53,681 nt of DNA from Chloroflexota bacterium (GCA_026389845.1 JAPLHB010000048.1:1-53681), one strand, 5' to 3'. Positions 1 to 9,456 are shown, counted from the stretch's first letter. Program-made: numbers and translations. Notes: generated from the sequence alone by a model not told the origin.

Positions 1-237
1 CACGCGCACCTGGACGGGGCCTTTCGGGGTCGCGATCAGCGGTTGCTGCGCCTGGCCGGGCGCCAGCCTGCGCCACCCCAGCCCCGCGCTGACGACGAGC
101 AGCACCGCGCCCAGGATCAAGAAAAAGACCGCCTGGGTGCGACGCCCGCCGCTGGCGGTCGCGATCCAAAAGTAGATGGAGAGGGCGATGGCCACAAGGC
201 CAGCCGCCAATGTGCCGATGATGGGTGCGAGATCCAT
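1..237 (-). CDS. Small membrane protein downstream of pspA (partial, 3' end outside window)
   Basis: The minus strand reads openly from an ATG at 237 to the window edge (79 residues, no stop). The product starts MDLAPIIGTLAAG and has two hydrophobic stretches (about residues 5-25 and 37-56) separated by a short polar loop (TASGGRRTQ), then a polar tail. It starts 12 nt after the stop of the upstream pspA copy, and a GGAGGAG ribosome-binding sequence sits directly against that stop codon, so the two are very likely co-transcribed. No family was recognised. Small two-helix proteins are common partners of PspA-type proteins, so a membrane-anchor role is an inference from position. Confidence 0.6.
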   Translation of the reverse strand, partial: MDLAPIIGTLAAGLVAIALSIYFWIATASGGRRTQAVFFLILGAVLLVVSAGLGWRRLAPGQAQQPLIATPKGPVQVRV

Positions 238-249
238 GTGATGCTCCTC

Positions 250-929
250 CTACAAACCCAACCGCGCCTTCCGCGCTTCCAACTGATTCTCCAATTCTTT
301 ACGCTTCAATACGTCCGGGGTTTCGCCGCGAGCCAGGGCGCGCTGTTCCAGTTCGTGGAGTTGCGCCTCAGCCTCGGCCAGGCGGCTGCGGACCGAGGTG
401 ACAACGCGCGCCACATCGGGATCGCCCGCGCCTTCCAGGTTCTCCAGCGACTTCATGGCCTCGGCGGTCAGTTGCTTGGCCCGCGCCAGGCCGACCAGTC
501 CTTCGACCTGCGGCTCGCTCTGTTGCAGGGTAGCCACGCGGGCATCGAGCTGCGCCTTCGCCTCGACCATCTGGCTGTATTGGGCTTCCAGCTTATCCAA
601 CCGCGACGCGAGACTTCCCGCGGCCTCGCGCGTGCGATTCAGCCGATCCTGGGCCGCCAGGGCGTCTTCCTGCAGACCGCCCTGGAGCAGGGCGTCCACT
701 TCAGGTCTTGCTTGACGACGAGCGCCTGCTGCTCCGCGGACTTCCGGCGCAATTCTGTCAGATCGGCCTGGACGCTCACCTGTTGGCCCGCCAGTTCCTC
801 TTGCAGGGTTTGCAGCTCGCGGATGTGATGCTGAAAGAGAGCCGGCTCGTTGGAATGTAGCGCCCGATCCACCAGTCGGTTCAGATCGGCCGCGACCAGG
901 GTTTGGACTTTCTCGACAAGGGATGCCAT
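250..929 (-). pseudogene. pspA: PspA/IM30 family protein, first copy, broken by a 1-nt frameshift
   Basis: Translation from ATG 929 (ribosome-binding site GGGAGGTG, 5-6 nt upstream) gives MASLVEKVQTLVAADLNRLV, typical PspA/IM30. The frame is lost near 698-704, where one base is missing between ...QDLK and VDALLQ. From there the next frame continues the family to ...LEARKARLGL and a stop at 250-252. The interval is 680 nt, one short of 227 codons, which agrees with a single-base deletion. PspA proteins are coiled-coil, ESCRT-III-like membrane-binding proteins used in envelope stress. The neighbour at 1027-1713 is an intact paralogue of almost the same length. The lesion may be true decay or a base-calling error. 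Confidence 0.85.
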
Positions 930-941
930 GGAACACCTCCC

Positions 942-1028
942 GACCTCACCCCCTACCCCCTCTCCTCGCAGGAGAGGGGAATCGGGCTCCCCTTTCCCTG
1001 CGAGGGAAGGGGGCTGGGGGGTTAGGTC
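942..1028. repeat. GC-rich composite palindrome, copy 1
   Basis: The outer arms GACCTCACCCCC (942-953) and GGGGGGTTAGGTC (1016-1028) are imperfect inverted repeats. They enclose two smaller hairpins, CTCTCC-TCGCA-GGAGAG and CCTTTCCCTGCGAGGGAAGG. The element fills the gap between the two pspA copies and its right end reaches the stop codon of the upstream pspA gene. A related element sits at 33590-33674 and a variant at 12971-13038. Confidence 0.85.
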
Positions 1029-1713
1029 ACCCAGACTTCGCCAGCCCCAACCGTGCCTTGCGGGCGGCGAGTTGGCTGTCAAGCTCATCGCGGCCCAACA
1101 CGTCATCCATCTGCTTATCCAGGGTGGCGGCGCGCATCTCGCTTTCGGCTGAGGCGCGATCCAGGCGGCCGCGGATGGAATCGGCGATGCGAGCCACGTC
1201 CGCGTCGCCGGCACCCGACAGGCCGTCCAGCGATTTGATGGTCTTGGCCGTGATCTCTTTGGACTTCGCCAGCTCCAGGAGCGCCGCAAGCTCTTCACGC
1301 TCTTGTTTGATGGTCGTCAGCTTGGCTTCCAGTTTGAGCCGGGCGTCCATCAGGTTTTGATACTCGCGCTGCATCTGCTCCAACTGCTGGGAGTAGGTCT
1401 CGACCAGCCGCTGGGTGGAGTTGAGCTTGCTCTGCGCCGCGCGGGCCAGGTCTTCATGGCCTTCCTTCAGGAAGATGTCAATGTTGCGGTCGTACTCGTT
1501 GGCCTTGGCCGAGAATTCCTCGTACTTGCGGCGGATCGTCTTGACGTTGCCGCCGACGGTCGCCACGGCCTCCGCCAAGTCATCCAGGTTATCTTCGACC
1601 TCACGGATGTACTGGTCGAACACGGCGATCGAGTTCTGCTTAAGGGCCTGATCCACCAACCAGTGCAGGTTGGCCTGAACCAGCGTATTGACTTTTTCGA
1701 GTAGGGATGCCAT
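1027..1713 (-). CDS. pspA: PspA/IM30 family envelope stress protein, second copy (intact)
   Basis: A 228-residue protein starting MASLLEKVNTLVQANLHWLV and ending QLAARKARLGLAKSG. The length and N-terminal amphipathic helix fit PspA/IM30/Vipp1, which polymerise on membranes and stabilise damaged bilayers. Most of the protein is predicted coiled coil rich in Glu, Lys, Arg and Gln. ATG 1713 was chosen because it matches the paralogue start and has CGGAGG 6 nt upstream; the frame stays open further up only because a heptamer array happens to be open. It lies upstream of the frameshifted copy and probably heads the same operon. PspA copies are often paired, but no pspB, pspC or pspF is visible here. 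Confidence 0.93.
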   Translation of the reverse strand: MASLLEKVNTLVQANLHWLVDQALKQNSIAVFDQYIREVEDNLDDLAEAVATVGGNVKTIRRKYEEFSAKANEYDRNIDIFLKEGHEDLARAAQSKLNSTQRLVETYSQQLEQMQREYQNLMDARLKLEAKLTTIKQEREELAALLELAKSKEITAKTIKSLDGLSGAGDADVARIADSIRGRLDRASAESEMRAATLDKQMDDVLGRDELDSQLAARKARLGLAKSG

Positions 1714-1743
1714 GGGATGCCTCCGGGATTGGGATTTGAGAGT

Positions 1744-1799
1744 GCGTATTGCGTATTGCGTATTGCGTATTGCGTATTGCGTATTGCGTATTGCGTATT
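1744..1799. repeat. Tandem heptamer array, GCGTATT x8
   Basis: Eight perfect copies of GCGTATT in a row, about 30 bp upstream of the intact pspA start. 56 bases is not a multiple of 3, yet the array is open in several frames and makes false N-terminal extensions. The same word, in reverse complement (AATACGC), occurs again in the rrf2-cydA gap near 16090-16120. Confidence 0.97.
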
Positions 1800-1929
1800 G
1801 CATAACCCAAAACGAAAAACGGAAAAAGGCCTACGCGGCATGCCTCGTTTTTCGTTTTTCGATTTTCTGACGGCTTATGATAGCACCCGGCCGGTGTCGC
1901 CGCTTGACGGGCAACCGACGCGTGACTGA

Positions 1930-2036
1930 CAGACTGGAAGCTGGCGACTGGAAGCTCATTGCACCTTACCCGGCTTCCAGCTTCTCGCTTCCAGCTTCTC
2001 GCTTCCAGCTTCAAGCCTCCAGCTTCAAGCCTCCAC
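1930..2036. repeat. Word-repeat tract (GGAAGCT / CTTCCAGC / CTCCAGCTTCAAGC)
   Basis: Irregular repetition of 7-8 nt words around CTTCCAGCTTCTCG and their complements, for example TGGAAGCTGG near 1935 and CTTCCAGCTTCTCGCTTCC from about 1975. It reaches into the last codons of the winged-helix ATPase gene, so the stop codon at 2025-2027 lies in the repeat. Together with 1744-1799 it accounts for most of the 311 bp gap between the two genes; the rest (1800-1930) shows no clear gene. Confidence 0.85.
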
Positions 2037-3485
2037 CAACTTATACCCCCGCCCGCGCACGGTCAAGAGGTACTTCGGGTTCGCCACGTCCGGCTCTATC
2101 TTCTGGCGCAGGCGGCTGACGAGCTTTTCGATGCGGGCGTCATCCACTTCGTCAATGTAATCCTCACCCCAGACCGCCTCCACGACCTCGTATTTGGTGC
2201 AGATCTTGCCCAGGCGGCCGTAGAGAAGCAGCAGCAGCCGGTATTCCAGGTTGGTCAGGGTGGGGATTTGGCTGCCGTTGACCCACACTTCGCCGCTGTC
2301 GGGGTCTACCCGCAGGCCATCACGGCTCGGTCGCCGGGTGACGTGTTGGCGTTGCACGAACTCCACAAAAGCGCGGGCGAAGATGCGGCGCTCTGGGCCT
2401 TCGCCTACCACCAGGCGCTTGGCGACCACCGAGTCCATGTCAACGGGCTGCCCGCCCTCGGTCGGCCGGTAAAAGGAGAGCAACGCCTCCTGCTCGGCCG
2501 GGGCCAGGTCGCCCCAGATGCGGCGGCACTCGGCCTGGATGTTGAGGTCTTGGGCCAGCACCTCGGCGGCGCGGCGGTGAATGATCCAGTCCTGCGAGGG
2601 ATCGCGCACCGGCCGGCCGGTCAACATGCCGAGTACACGACAGGTGGTCTCCAGCAGACCAGGATGTCCGCCGGCCCAACTCTCGATGAAGGCCAAGTTT
2701 TCGGCGCTAAAGGTGACGCCTTCGGCCGCGACGAAACGCGCGGCGAAATCGGCGATCTCGGTGTCGCTGAGCGGCGAGATGTAGAGCACGTGATGGGCGA
2801 ACAATTCGTTGAACTCGGCCACATCGTTGCCGTCGGGGCCAGCGTCAGTCGGGCGGATTTGATTCAACCGGCGATTGGTCGCGGCGACGTAGGTCAGCCC
2901 TTGCCAATGACGGTCCTTGAGTGCGCGCAGGTTCAAGAAGACGCGGCCGTCAATGCCCGCCAGCGGCTCATCCAACTCGTCCAACAGAAAGACCACTCGT
3001 TGCGGCAGCAGATCGCCGATCGCGGCCATCGCCTGGGCGAAGCGCAGGGGAACCTCGAAGCTGCTGGCCGGCGCGATCAGCCCCGTGTAGGCGCTTTCGA
3101 CGCGGCGCAACACCTCTGTAAGATCAGCGGAGGCGGCTCCCACGCCGCCGGTGGCGGGCATGGGAGCCCGCTCTGCTGATGGGCCTTGGCTGGACTCCAG
3201 GCTGCGCAACGCGTCAATGGTACACCGCAGCACCAGCTCATAGAACGCCTGCTCGGTCATTTCGAGCATCTGGTTGAAATCTATGTAAATGAACAGGTAG
3301 CCCGCGGCATCCTGGGCCAGATGTTGCATCTGCACCGTCCCATCGGTCATCGAGCGCAGCAGGGCCGATTTGCCCAGGTTGCTGACGCCGATGACCGAAG
3401 TGCATTCCAGGGCGCGCACTCCGGCAAACAGGACCGCCAGGTCGGTCGAACGCGGAAGGACGGCGCGGGCGTGAGAAGTCTTCAT
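2025..3485 (-). CDS. ATPase with C-terminal winged-helix (OmpR/PhoB-type) DNA-binding domain
   Basis: A 486-residue protein. Residues 33-40 (GVSNLGKS) form a Walker A loop, and VVFLLDELDEP is a Walker B strand, so the first two thirds are a STAND/AAA-type ATPase module. The last ~100 residues contain LTNLEYRLLLLLYGR and VSRLRQKIEPD followed by YLLTVRGRGYKL, the signature of a Trans_reg_C winged helix. The combination suggests a nucleotide-switched transcription regulator. ATG 3485 is chosen because AAGGAG lies 10 nt upstream; the longer frame MTNDERR... is translated word repeat. It follows a four-GAF histidine kinase on the same strand with a ~100 bp repeat-filled gap, so a signalling partnership is possible but unproven. 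There is no receiver domain. Confidence 0.85.
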   Translation of the reverse strand: MKTSHARAVLPRSTDLAVLFAGVRALECTSVIGVSNLGKSALLRSMTDGTVQMQHLAQDAAGYLFIYIDFNQMLEMTEQAFYELVLRCTIDALRSLESSQGPSAERAPMPATGGVGAASADLTEVLRRVESAYTGLIAPASSFEVPLRFAQAMAAIGDLLPQRVVFLLDELDEPLAGIDGRVFLNLRALKDRHWQGLTYVAATNRRLNQIRPTDAGPDGNDVAEFNELFAHHVLYISPLSDTEIADFAARFVAAEGVTFSAENLAFIESWAGGHPGLLETTCRVLGMLTGRPVRDPSQDWIIHRRAAEVLAQDLNIQAECRRIWGDLAPAEQEALLSFYRPTEGGQPVDMDSVVAKRLVVGEGPERRIFARAFVEFVQRQHVTRRPSRDGLRVDPDSGEVWVNGSQIPTLTNLEYRLLLLLYGRLGKICTKYEVVEAVWGEDYIDEVDDARIEKLVSRLRQKIEPDVANPKYLLTVRGRGYKLVEA

Positions 3486-3507
3486 GAAATAACTGCTCCT
3501 TGTTGAG

Positions 3508-3590
3508 CGACGGAGGACGAACGACCGACGACTGGTGCCCATCATCCGTCGTTCGTCATTCGTCATCCGTCGTTGGTCGTTCGTCGTTCA
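3508..3590. repeat. Word-repeat tract (CGTCGTTCGTCATT family)
   Basis: Repeated 7-8 nt words CGTCGTT, CGTCATT, CGTCATC and their complement GACGAAC/GACGGAG. It fills the gap between the histidine kinase and the winged-helix ATPase gene. The complement family (GACGAAT) recurs at 14217-14272 and, in frame, inside cydDC near 30810-30870. Confidence 0.88.
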
Positions 3591-6449
3591 TCAAACATCC
3601 GCGCGCGGCACGGTGAAGTAAAACGTGCTGCCCTGGTCCTCGACGCTGCGGACGCCGACCCGGCCGCCGTGGGCTTCCACCAGCCGCTTGACGATCGCCA
3701 GCCCCAGACCCGTGCCGCCGAAACGACGAGTCTTCGTGCCGTCCACCTGGTAGAAACGCTCCCAGATGCGGCTCTGCGCGTCGAGTGGGATGCCGATGCC
3801 CTGGTCAATCACCTCGGCACGCACAAAGTGATCGTCTGACCGCAGCCGCACCGTAACCATCCCGCCGTGGGGGCTGAATTTCACGGCGTTCCCGATGAGA
3901 TTGTCGAAGACCTGCGTCAACCGTTGCACATCGCCCTGGACGAGCGGCAAACCCGCCTCGAAGTCAGTCGCCAGTTCCAGCCCCAGTTGCACCGCAACCG
4001 CCTGGGCGCTCTGCACCGCCCCGTCGGCGATCTCCGCCAGGCTGACCGGCAGGGGTGTCAGCCCCACCGAGTCCGCCCGCGCAAAGGAGATGATCTCACC
4101 CACCAGATGAATGAGATTTTCTGTGCGCTGGGCGATAATACGCAGGGCATTCCGCTGCTCGTCGTTGACGTCCCCCATTACACCTTCCTGCAGCAGCTCT
4201 ACGTAACCCTTGATGAAGGTCAGCGGCGTGCGCAGCTCGTGCGAGACGGTCTGGACGAATTCGTCCTTCATCCGGTCGAGCGCCTTCAACTCCTCGTAGG
4301 CATTGGTCAATTCGAGCGCCCGCGCCTGTTCGATCTGATAGAGCCGGGCGTTTTCCAGCGCGATGGCGACCTGATCGGCAAAGGTCTCTAGCACAAACCG
4401 GTCGGTCTCATCGAACGCGCCGATCTGCTCGCTTTGCACGTCGAGCAAGCCCACCACTTGCGCGCCCAACGTGATCGGCACAGCCGCCTCGGCGCGCGTG
4501 TTGGTCAACAGCCTGTGCGGCTGGTAGCGCGGGTCGGCACGCACATCGTTGACGACGATCGTCTGGCCGGCGCTCGCGGCCAAGCCGCAAATTCCCTGAT
4601 CCCCCATGCGCAGCCGCAACCGATCAGCGACGATCCGGCGACCCACCTTGCCGCTGCCCCCGTGCGCCACCAGGTATTCGCCGGTCTCATCCACCAGGAA
4701 GACGTGGACATGGTAGTAGCCGAATCGTGCGCAGAGCAAATCCGAGACCTGGGCCAGCAATTCCTTCGGATTGAGGATCGCGCTGATCCGGTGCGTCACC
4801 TCCTGGATCGTCTGCAACTGCGTGACGCGTCGCTGCACATCTTTGAAAAGTTGGGCATTCGCAACGGCTGTGGCGGCCTGGTTGGTGATGGTCTGGGCCA
4901 ACGCGATCTCGGCCGGGTTGAAGTCACGGAGTTCCTTCAACTCATCCAGCCCCACGGTCCCGATGACCTCCCCATGCACGATCAACGGCAGGAGCAAGAT
5001 GGACTTGACGCCGCGCGCAATCATGACCTCTTGCACATTGACCATTAAGGGATCGTGTTGGGCGTCCCGGATCGGGAGTGGTGACTTGGTTTCGAGAATC
5101 CTGGCAAGCGATAGATTGCCCTGGATCGGAATGAGCACGTCCTTTGCCGTGTCATCCGGCTGGCGCTGGTATTCGGCAACAATACGACCCAATCGCCGTT
5201 CCCGGTCGAATAGGACCAGGCCGCACTGTTCGACGTTCAGGGCAAGTGCCAACTGCGTAGCCGTGCTCTGCAAGACAGCCGGCAGATCAAGCGAAGCGTT
5301 CAGCGCGGTCGAGACCTGGTTGACCAGGGCCAACTCAGCCGCCCGCCGCGCCATGTCCGTGTAGAGGCGCTGATTTTCCAGCACGATGGCGATTTGATCG
5401 GCAAAGGCTTGTACGACCGTGACATCTGATGCATCGAAAGCATTGAGACAGGCACCATCTACATTAAGCGTACCGATGAGATCGCCACGCTCGTGCGGGG
5501 CGCGATCCGGCGCGTGGATCGGCGCGCCGATCCACGCCAGGATTCTCTCGGCGCCCTCCCAGAGAATCCAGCGCGGATCACGCCGGGTGTCCGGGATGCT
5601 CAACGGCTGTCCCGAGGCGACCATGGCGGCGACCTTGGGATCTGTGCTGGCATCCCACGAATAACCAACCAGATTGGGAATACCCGTATCGGTGCGGCTG
5701 GCGACGATGCGCAGGTGTCCATTTTCGACCAGGGCGATACAAGCGCTACTGTAGGCGATGACCTGATGGAGCAACTCCAGCAAGCGCGTGAGCAAGACCT
5801 GCAAACCGGCATCGTCCCGGGCGACGCCGGGCGTCCCGTCAGCCAGCAGCGGCTGACGCACCACCTGCGGCACTTTGAGCAGGGTCTCGGCCAATCGTCG
5901 CGCTCGCTGTTCATTAGCCAGCAGGCGCAGATTTTGGATCAGCACGCCCAACTGGCTGGCGAATAGCCCGAGGAGATGGACCTGCTCGCGAGTGAACGCT
6001 GCGCCATCGGCTCTGTTCGCCAGGCGGAACATGCCAACAACCTGGCCCTCAGCACGCATGAGCGCCAACAGAACATCTTGTTCATTCAAGCGGTCAACGA
6101 GGCCAGGGACGGACAGATGTACGTGCTCGGCCACCAGCACAGGCACGACGCTGTGTTCGGGTGCATTGTGAAGCAGCAAAGCGATGTGCTCCGCAGGGAT
6201 GGCGGAGAGCGCCTGCAACTGAGCTTCATCAAGACCGATGGCCGGCCGCTGAAACCGCATCGTGCCTGTCTGCGGCTCATACAATGCCAGACAGCTCTGT
6301 GTCGCGCCGAAGAAGCCGGCCGCTTCCCGCACGGCCTCAGCATAGAGGCGTTCCTGGTCTTGTACCGCGCCCAGACGGCGCAGGACGGCCTGCATCCGGT
6401 CGAGGGCGGATAGCAGGGGTGAAGCCAGCGGTTCAGACGCGGAAGACAT
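3591..6449 (-). CDS. Sensor histidine kinase with four GAF domains
   Basis: A 952-residue soluble kinase. Four GAF sensor modules follow one another (roughly 30-180, 200-370, 390-540, 560-710), each ending in a helix of the FADQIAIVLENQRLY type. A HisKA domain follows (KDEFVQTVSHELRTPLTF, phospho-accepting His in SHELRTPL) and then an HATPase_c domain with N box (DNLIGNAVKFSP), G1 box (DQGIGIP) and G2 box (GTGLGLAIVKRL). No transmembrane segment is visible, so it should sense a cytoplasmic signal. ATG 6449 starts where family similarity starts; the upstream frame is arginine-rich shadow. GAGG lies about 10 nt before it. No cognate receiver protein is adjacent; the next gene downstream is an ATPase with a winged-helix output domain. 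Confidence 0.93.
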   Translation of the reverse strand: MSSASEPLASPLLSALDRMQAVLRRLGAVQDQERLYAEAVREAAGFFGATQSCLALYEPQTGTMRFQRPAIGLDEAQLQALSAIPAEHIALLLHNAPEHSVVPVLVAEHVHLSVPGLVDRLNEQDVLLALMRAEGQVVGMFRLANRADGAAFTREQVHLLGLFASQLGVLIQNLRLLANEQRARRLAETLLKVPQVVRQPLLADGTPGVARDDAGLQVLLTRLLELLHQVIAYSSACIALVENGHLRIVASRTDTGIPNLVGYSWDASTDPKVAAMVASGQPLSIPDTRRDPRWILWEGAERILAWIGAPIHAPDRAPHERGDLIGTLNVDGACLNAFDASDVTVVQAFADQIAIVLENQRLYTDMARRAAELALVNQVSTALNASLDLPAVLQSTATQLALALNVEQCGLVLFDRERRLGRIVAEYQRQPDDTAKDVLIPIQGNLSLARILETKSPLPIRDAQHDPLMVNVQEVMIARGVKSILLLPLIVHGEVIGTVGLDELKELRDFNPAEIALAQTITNQAATAVANAQLFKDVQRRVTQLQTIQEVTHRISAILNPKELLAQVSDLLCARFGYYHVHVFLVDETGEYLVAHGGSGKVGRRIVADRLRLRMGDQGICGLAASAGQTIVVNDVRADPRYQPHRLLTNTRAEAAVPITLGAQVVGLLDVQSEQIGAFDETDRFVLETFADQVAIALENARLYQIEQARALELTNAYEELKALDRMKDEFVQTVSHELRTPLTFIKGYVELLQEGVMGDVNDEQRNALRIIAQRTENLIHLVGEIISFARADSVGLTPLPVSLAEIADGAVQSAQAVAVQLGLELATDFEAGLPLVQGDVQRLTQVFDNLIGNAVKFSPHGGMVTVRLRSDDHFVRAEVIDQGIGIPLDAQSRIWERFYQVDGTKTRRFGGTGLGLAIVKRLVEAHGGRVGVRSVEDQGSTFYFTVPRADV

Positions 6450-6501
6450 AACAGTTACGCCTCGTTTACACGATTCCGCGAATCGAGTGCACTTTCCTGC
6501 A

Positions 6502-9456
6502 TCAACGTCGCCTAGCCGTCTGGCCTTTGGCAGCCGGCTGATTTCGTGGGCCGGCAGGACCGGCCGCCGGTCGGGCCGGGGCGCCGCCGGCCGCCGGCTC
6601 GCGACCCTGATCGGCGCGCAGATGGCAATGCTTGTACTTCTTGCCACTGCCGCACCAGCAGGGGTCGTTGCGGCCCAGCGTCTTGGCCGTGCGCGCGGAC
6701 TGCGCCTGGCCCGCGCCGTTGCCGCGGTTGGTCTGCATTCGCTGCATGGGTAGGGTCGGCGCTCGCACCATGAGCTGGGCGTGGTAGATGCTGTACACGA
6801 TGTCGTGCGCGATGTGCGTCACGAAGTCCTGATACATCTCGTGGGCTTCTTTTTTGTAAGCGATCAACGGGTCTTGCTGGCCGTAGGCGCGCAGCCCGAT
6901 GCCCTCGCGCAACTCATCCAGGTCGGTCAGGTGACGCACCCAGCGATTGTCCACCTGTCGCAGCATCACCAGACGCTCGAGCTGCCGCATCGTCTCGGCA
7001 CCCGCGGCTTGCTCCTTGGCGTCGTAGGCGACCACGGCCAACTCTACCACGTGGTCGGCCAGATCATTCGCCGTGAATCTGCGCCAGCTTTCGGGGTGTT
7101 CGTCGCGTGGCAGTGGGAAGATCTTGGTCACCTCGGCCGCCAGCCCGGCCACATCCCAGTTGTCCTGCGTCATGTTGCCGGTGAACGCCCGGGCCAGGGC
7201 GCGCAGCTCATCCTCCACCATCCCTATGATCGTCGGCCGCATCGTCGGCTCGCTGAGGATCTGCCGGCGCTGGTTGTAGATCACCTCGCGCTGCTTGTTG
7301 ACGACATCGTCGTAGTTCAGGACGTGCTTGCGAATGTCGAAGTTGTAGCCTTCGACGCGCACCTGCGCACTCTCGATGGCCCGGCTGACCAGGCCGTGCT
7401 CGATGGGCGTGTCCTCTTCCAGTCCCAGTCGCTCCATCAGCCCCGACACGCTCTGCCCGCCGAAGCGGCGCATCAGATCGTCCTCCAACGCGACGAAAAA
7501 GCGCGAAGAGCCGGGATCGCCCTGGCGGCCGGAACGACCGCGCAACTGGTTGTCAATCCGCCGCGCCTCATGCCGCTCGGTGCCCAGGACGTGCAGCCCG
7601 CCCACTGCGAGCACTTTTTGCCGATCCGCCTCGCACTCGGCCTTTGCCTCGGCCAGCGCGTTCAGCCAGATCGGATCGTCCTGGCGCAAGGCGGCCAGAT
7701 CTACATCGCCTTTTTTGCGCAGCCGCTCACGCGCCAACCCTTCCGGACTGCCGCCGAGCAAGATGTCCACGCCGCGGCCGGCCATGTTGGTCGCGATCGT
7801 CACCGTGCCAGCACGGCCGGCCTGGGCGATGATACCCGCTTCCTTTTCGTGCTGCTTGGCATTCAGAACGTTATGCGGGACCCCTTTGCGCTTCAGCAGG
7901 TCCGAGAGCATTTCGGAGGTCTCGATGGCGACCGTGCCCACCAGCACCGGCTGGCCCTTCCGGGAAAGCTCCGCGATCTCGTTGACTACCGCGCGGAATT
8001 TGGCCTGCGGCGACTTGTAGACCTGGTCGGGATAGTCCTCACGGATGACCTGTTTGTGCGTGGGGATGGCGATCACATCCAGGTTGTAGATCTTCTCGAA
8101 CTCCTCTTTCTCCGTCAGCGCGGTGCCGGTCATGCCGGCCAGCTTCCGGTACATGCGGAAGTAGTTCTGGAAGGTGATGGTTGCCAGGGTGAGCGATTCG
8201 CGCTGGACGCGTACGCCTTCCTTGGCCTCGATGGCCTGGTGCAGTCCTTCGGAGAAGCGCCGGCCATGCATCAGGCGGCCGGTGAATTCGTCCACGATGA
8301 TGACTTCGCCGTCCTTGACGATGTAGTCGCGGTCGAGCTTGTAAAGAACGTGAGCGCGCAGGGCGTTGTCCAAGTAAGGGTTCAGCTCAAAGTGCTCGCT
8401 GTCGTAGAGACTCTGCCCGGCACCCAGCCCGATCATGGACTCGACGTGCTCGATGCCCTGGTCGGTGAGGGTGACGATGCGGTCTTTTTCTTCGACCGCG
8501 TAGTCGCGCTCCGCGGCCAGGCGCTTGACGACCTGGGCGAACCTGACGTAGGAATCGGATGACTCCTGCGCCGGGCCGGAAATGATGAGCGGCGTGCGGG
8601 CCTCGTCAATCAGGATGTTGTCCACCTCGTCAACGATGGCGTAGACCAGCTCACGTTGGACGCACTCGTCGAGGCTCTGCACCATGTTGTCACGCAGATA
8701 GTCGAAGCCGAACTCGTTGTTGGTGCCATAGGTGATGTCCGCAGCGTAGGCCTCGCGGCGGCTGACGGGGCGGAGACGCTGGTAGCGATCGTCCGCGGCC
8801 GGAAAGTCGGGATCGTAGAGGAACGAGCCAAGCTCCGGGTTGGCCGCGGCCGACTGGATGACGCCGACGCTGACGTCGAGCAGGTGGTAAACCGGCCCCA
8901 TCCACTGGACGCCGAACTTGGACAGATAATCGTTGGGTGTGACCAGGTGTGCGCCGCGGCCAGTGAGAGCGTTGAGGTAGAGCGACAACGTGGCGACCAG
9001 GGTTTTACCTTCGCCGGTCTTCATCTCGGCGATCTTGCCCTGATGCAGCACCATGCCGCCGATGAGTTGCACGTCGAAGTGCCGCATGTTAACCGTGCGG
9101 ACGGCCGCCTCGCGGACCGCGGCAAAGGCGCGCGGCAGGATGGCCTCCATCGCCGCGGCTTCGGCGGCTTTCAACTCGCGCTCCAGGCGTTGGACCTCGA
9201 CGCGCTGTTGCGCCTGGACGTGCGTGTCGGTCTCGGCCAGCCACTCGACGCGGGCCTGGGCCAACTCGTTCTTCAGGTCGCCGACTTGCCTGGCGATTTG
9301 CGCGCGAAACTCGGCGGTCTGACCGGCCAAGTCGGCATCGCTCATCTGCTTGAACTCTGGCTCCAACGCGTTGATCTGCTCGACCACCGGCCGCAGCCGT
9401 TTGATCTCGTGCTCGTTGGGATCGCCGAAGATGGTTTTGACCAAATTCTTAAACAT
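6502..9456 (-). CDS. secA: Preprotein translocase subunit SecA
   Basis: A 984-residue SecA ATPase that drives unfolded preproteins through SecYEG at the cytoplasmic membrane. The start MFKNLVKTIFGDPNEHEIKR is canonical. Motifs include the Walker A segment KTGEGKTLVA (about residue 105), the DEAD-like VDEVDNILIDEARTPLI, helicase motif MAGRGVDI and the QLRGRSGRQGDPG segment. A C-terminal SEC-C zinc site (NDPCWCGSGKKYKHCH) is followed by an Ala/Pro/Arg-rich tail. An extended -10 promoter lies about 130 bp upstream. The neighbours (polysaccharide operon, kinase) are functionally unrelated, and the separate secG lies at 33778. Confidence 0.98.
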   Translation of the reverse strand: MFKNLVKTIFGDPNEHEIKRLRPVVEQINALEPEFKQMSDADLAGQTAEFRAQIARQVGDLKNELAQARVEWLAETDTHVQAQQRVEVQRLERELKAAEAAAMEAILPRAFAAVREAAVRTVNMRHFDVQLIGGMVLHQGKIAEMKTGEGKTLVATLSLYLNALTGRGAHLVTPNDYLSKFGVQWMGPVYHLLDVSVGVIQSAAANPELGSFLYDPDFPAADDRYQRLRPVSRREAYAADITYGTNNEFGFDYLRDNMVQSLDECVQRELVYAIVDEVDNILIDEARTPLIISGPAQESSDSYVRFAQVVKRLAAERDYAVEEKDRIVTLTDQGIEHVESMIGLGAGQSLYDSEHFELNPYLDNALRAHVLYKLDRDYIVKDGEVIIVDEFTGRLMHGRRFSEGLHQAIEAKEGVRVQRESLTLATITFQNYFRMYRKLAGMTGTALTEKEEFEKIYNLDVIAIPTHKQVIREDYPDQVYKSPQAKFRAVVNEIAELSRKGQPVLVGTVAIETSEMLSDLLKRKGVPHNVLNAKQHEKEAGIIAQAGRAGTVTIATNMAGRGVDILLGGSPEGLARERLRKKGDVDLAALRQDDPIWLNALAEAKAECEADRQKVLAVGGLHVLGTERHEARRIDNQLRGRSGRQGDPGSSRFFVALEDDLMRRFGGQSVSGLMERLGLEEDTPIEHGLVSRAIESAQVRVEGYNFDIRKHVLNYDDVVNKQREVIYNQRRQILSEPTMRPTIIGMVEDELRALARAFTGNMTQDNWDVAGLAAEVTKIFPLPRDEHPESWRRFTANDLADHVVELAVVAYDAKEQAAGAETMRQLERLVMLRQVDNRWVRHLTDLDELREGIGLRAYGQQDPLIAYKKEAHEMYQDFVTHIAHDIVYSIYHAQLMVRAPTLPMQRMQTNRGNGAGQAQSARTAKTLGRNDPCWCGSGKKYKHCHLRADQGREPAAGGAPARPAAGPAGPRNQPAAKGQTARRR

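Noticed and set aside
1959..3179. Long open frame on the plus strand opposite the winged-helix ATPase gene
   Set aside because: It is the antisense shadow of a GC-rich gene; its product has no recognisable domain and the minus-strand gene has clear motifs.
3486..3566. N-terminal extension of the winged-helix ATPase
   Set aside because: It is encoded by word repeats, and a better start with ribosome-binding site is at 3485.
6781..8562. 593-codon plus-strand frame opposite secA
   Set aside because: Antisense shadow of secA, which is unambiguous.
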